NCBI GenBank assembly: GCA_009775375.1
Contig: VSPO01000071.1
Location: forward strand, 1 to 17,084
DNA: 17,084 nucleotides
Direction of reading: 5' to 3'
Source of the DNA: Muribaculaceae bacterium
GTDB lineage: Bacteria; Bacteroidota; Bacteroidia; Bacteroidales; Muribaculaceae
Below, one piece after another: positions 15,503-17,084 of this stretch (position 1 is its first letter; each line of letters begins with the position of its first letter). A program made the translations under genes and the position numbers. Under the pieces are notes generated by a model that worked only from the letters and a program-made list of their open reading frames with translations, was not told the DNA's origin and did no database searches.

Positions 15503-16669
15503 ATGGCTGATATAATGAAAAACGAACCCCATATTGTCAGAGTCAAGGATTTTAGGATTGACGCTGACTATGCCGCTTGGCTCTCTGAAATCAAGCGGCG
15601 CTATCATTCTGCCCAAATCAAAGCGGCGGTCAAGGTCAATGTGGAGAAGCTGGCGTTCAATTGGAGTGTGGGGCGCGACCTTGTGATGCGTAAGGCGGAA
15701 GAAACATGGGGCAGTGGAGTTGTGGAGTAGCTTAGCTTTGATCTGCAGGACGCTTTCCCTCTTGAGCGAGGATTTGGCACTACAAATCTTTGGGCTATGA
15801 AGAAATGGTATTTATTCTTTTCTTCATCAGAGGCAACAAAAAAACTCCACCAAGTTGGTGGAGAATTACAATATGCAAATTCTCAAAGACTTATAAAACT
15901 GCACCAACTTGGTGAAGAAATGGGTGCTGACTTTCCGCTGGTTCTCGCTCTGGTGCCATGGCGTCATCAGGTGAACATCATAACCAAATGCAAGTCGGTA
16001 GAGGAAGCTGCTTTCTATTTGAAAGAGTGTGTATTGAAAGGTTGGAGTCGTCAGACGTTGGACAATTCTCTGAAAGCTAATCTATACAAGACACACGGAA
16101 ACGCTATCAGTAATTTCTCTCAATATCTGCCGGAGGCACAAAGCCGTATGACACAAGAAATCACAAAGGACAACTATGATTTCGGTTTTGTAACTGTCCC
16201 TGCAGACTATAAGGAGCAACAGCTTGAAGCAGCGTTGGAACAGAATATCACCCGTTTCCTGCTTGAGTTCGGAACAGGATTCGCTTTCGTTGGCAGACAA
16301 AAAGAACTGATTGTCGGAGGTCGTACCCGCAGGATTGATATGCTGTTCTACCATATCCGTCTAAAGGCTTATGTTGTAGTCGAATTGAAAGTAAAGCCAT
16401 TTGATCCTGCTTATGCCGGGAAACTCAACTATTATGTCAATGCTGTTGATGAACTGCTTAAAGGTGCTGATGATAATCCCACTATAGGTCTGTTGATTTG
16501 CAGCGATAAAGATGAAACCGATGTGCGTTGGGCTTTCAAAGGTATACAAACACCGATGGGTGTGGCTTCATACGATAATGTTCAGATTGTTTCTCCGTCA
16601 AACCTGCTTCCATCAGCAGAAGAACTGCAAGCAAGAGTGAGATTGGTCGAAGAAGAATTGAATACTTGA
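15503..16669 (+). pseudogene. DUF1016/YhcG-type PD-(D/E)XK nuclease gene interrupted by an in-frame TAG
   Basis: A 388-codon gene of the DUF1016 (YhcG-like) family, putative PD-(D/E)XK-superfamily nucleases often found near restriction-modification and other defence genes. Codons 1-75 match the N-terminal domain (AAWLSEIKRRYHSAQIKAAV, then NWSVGRDLVMRKAEETWGSG). TAG at 15728-15730 stops this, but the same frame continues at once with LSFDLQDAFPLERGFGTTNL and the rest of the family: ALVPWRHQVN, KGWSRQTLDNSL, FLLEFGTGFAFVGRQ, then the catalytic region RIDMLFYHIRLKAYVVVELK (candidate metal ligands Asp279, Glu294, Lys296). GAG-TAG-CTT would read E-Q-L with one C-to-T change. Without readthrough the catalytic domain could only be made from an internal start such as ATG 15797. 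The first ATG sits on the predicted transcript start; ATG 15515 is an alternative. GC is lower than in the operon to the left. Confidence 0.85.
15845..15863. repeat. Near-perfect palindrome inside the nuclease gene
   Basis: ctccaccaagttggtggag: 9-bp arms around one central G. A smaller relative, caccaacttggtg (15902-15914), follows about 40 bases later. Both encode LHQ-type residues (KLHQVGGE and KLHQLGEE), so they may be a duplicated coding motif rather than a site. Confidence 0.6.
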
Positions 16670-16694
16670 ATTTAAGGAACGCTAATGATACGAA

Positions 16695-16720
16695 AAGCCG
16701 TCCCGGAATTGGAACGGCTT
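16695..16720. terminator. Hairpin terminator between convergent genes
   Basis: Bases 16695-16704 pair with 16711-16720 (10 bp, one C-A mismatch, 6-base loop). It lies between the plus-strand nuclease gene (stop 16669) and the minus-strand membrane gene (stop 16746). On the minus strand TTTT-type sequence follows directly (the stem's end runs into CTTTTCG), so it probably serves mainly that gene. Confidence 0.6.
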
Positions 16721-16745
16721 ATATGGAGTGTCGGGATTGGCTGAT

Positions 16746-17084
16746 TTATTCCTTTATGGAATTGAGGTCGCGGAATAGTTTTATGTATTGCGGCCAAATA
16801 TGAAGGATGCCGTAAATTATTGCGACAACCAACGTTGCGATGACGCACCAAAAGCCGATACGGTTGAACTCCCATGCATTCGGTAGAAGCAGTGTGAATA
16901 AGACAACTATACCCATGCCGAATACTACTTCACCGGAAAGCATCATTGTTTTTATATTGGCTGTTTTAGAGAACAATTTGCTTGGCGTAAGTGTTGCGAT
17001 ATTTATTTTTTTGAGTTTGAGATACATAAAAATGTACCATGCTGCGCCGAGTGCAAGATAAACGACGAGGTATATTTTAAGAGA
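16746..17084 (-). CDS. Small multi-TM membrane protein, 5' end beyond window
   Basis: I do not recognise a family. An internal Met codon at 17027 would give 93 residues, but the same frame stays open to the edge of the window and adds SLKIYLVVYLALGAAWYIF, a hydrophobic segment. The gene therefore very likely begins just outside. With it the visible 112 residues hold three likely membrane spans: that segment, one around MMLSGEVVFGMGIVVLFTLL, and one around IGFWCVIATLVVAIIYGILH. A basic stretch (KLKKINIATLTPSKLFSK) lies between the first two, and the tail is short and charged (KLFRDLNSIKE). It converges on the nuclease gene with a hairpin terminator between them. Composition is AT-richer than the operon at 7926-15276. 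No function can be assigned. Confidence 0.65.
   Translation of the reverse strand, partial: SLKIYLVVYLALGAAWYIFMYLKLKKINIATLTPSKLFSKTANIKTMMLSGEVVFGMGIVVLFTLLLPNAWEFNRIGFWCVIATLVVAIIYGILHIWPQYIKLFRDLNSIKE

Noticed and set aside
15313..15546. Minus-strand frame of 77 codons in the gap between the DUF4254 and nuclease genes
   Set aside because: It overlaps both promoters and the nuclease start; Phe/Ile-rich translation of AT-rich DNA with no recognisable domain.
15728..15730. TAG recoded to glutamine across the genome
   Set aside because: The GLPGLI gene in this window ends in TAG and is full-length with the normal family ending, so standard stop usage is expected.

Overview
The window looks like a chromosome segment from a Bacteroidota species of the order Bacteroidales. 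A Muribaculaceae-like gut lineage is my guess, not something the sequence proves. The evidence is a GLPGLI-family protein, a carboxypeptidase-regulatory/plug/beta-barrel outer-membrane protein, a DUF4254 plus glycosyltransferase-9 pair, and three promoters with the Bacteroidota layout (TTG or TTTG, 20 bases, TAnnTTTG or a near match).

Region 1 (1-4119, plus strand) opens AT-rich with the C-terminal part of a pseudo-radical-SAM protein of the GG-Bacteroidales peptide-modification type. Its 5' part is out of frame. A strong terminator (490-535) and a new promoter (576-606) follow, then a GLPGLI protein overlapping by 59 bases a large TonB-receptor-like outer-membrane protein. This is the edge of a peptide-maturation locus whose precursor and true radical SAM enzyme would lie upstream, outside the window. 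Region 2 (4120-4627) is non-coding: GC-rich hairpins around an A/C-rich simple-repeat block, then a textbook Bacteroidota promoter.

Region 3 (4628-7844, plus) holds a polysaccharide/lipid flippase, then a TPR-type sensor histidine kinase truncated at its N-terminus and frameshifted, then an intact NarL/LuxR-type response regulator overlapping it by ATGA. A bidirectional hairpin terminator separates this from region 4.

Region 4 (7926-15276, minus) reads, in transcription order: DUF4254 protein, GT9 glycosyltransferase (17-base overlap), a 1012-residue secreted TPR protein, a 636-residue outer-membrane beta-barrel protein, and an unrecognised 177-residue protein. The first pair suggests surface-glycan or LPS assembly. 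The TPR and barrel proteins suggest an envelope scaffold and its outer-membrane partner.

Region 5 (about 15277-17084) is more AT-rich and looks accessory. It has a DUF1016/YhcG-type PD-(D/E)XK nuclease gene interrupted by a single in-frame TAG codon, and a small multi-TM protein that runs off the right edge. Three genes in the window (pseudo-rSAM, kinase, nuclease) carry reading-frame lesions, which means either real decay or sequence errors.
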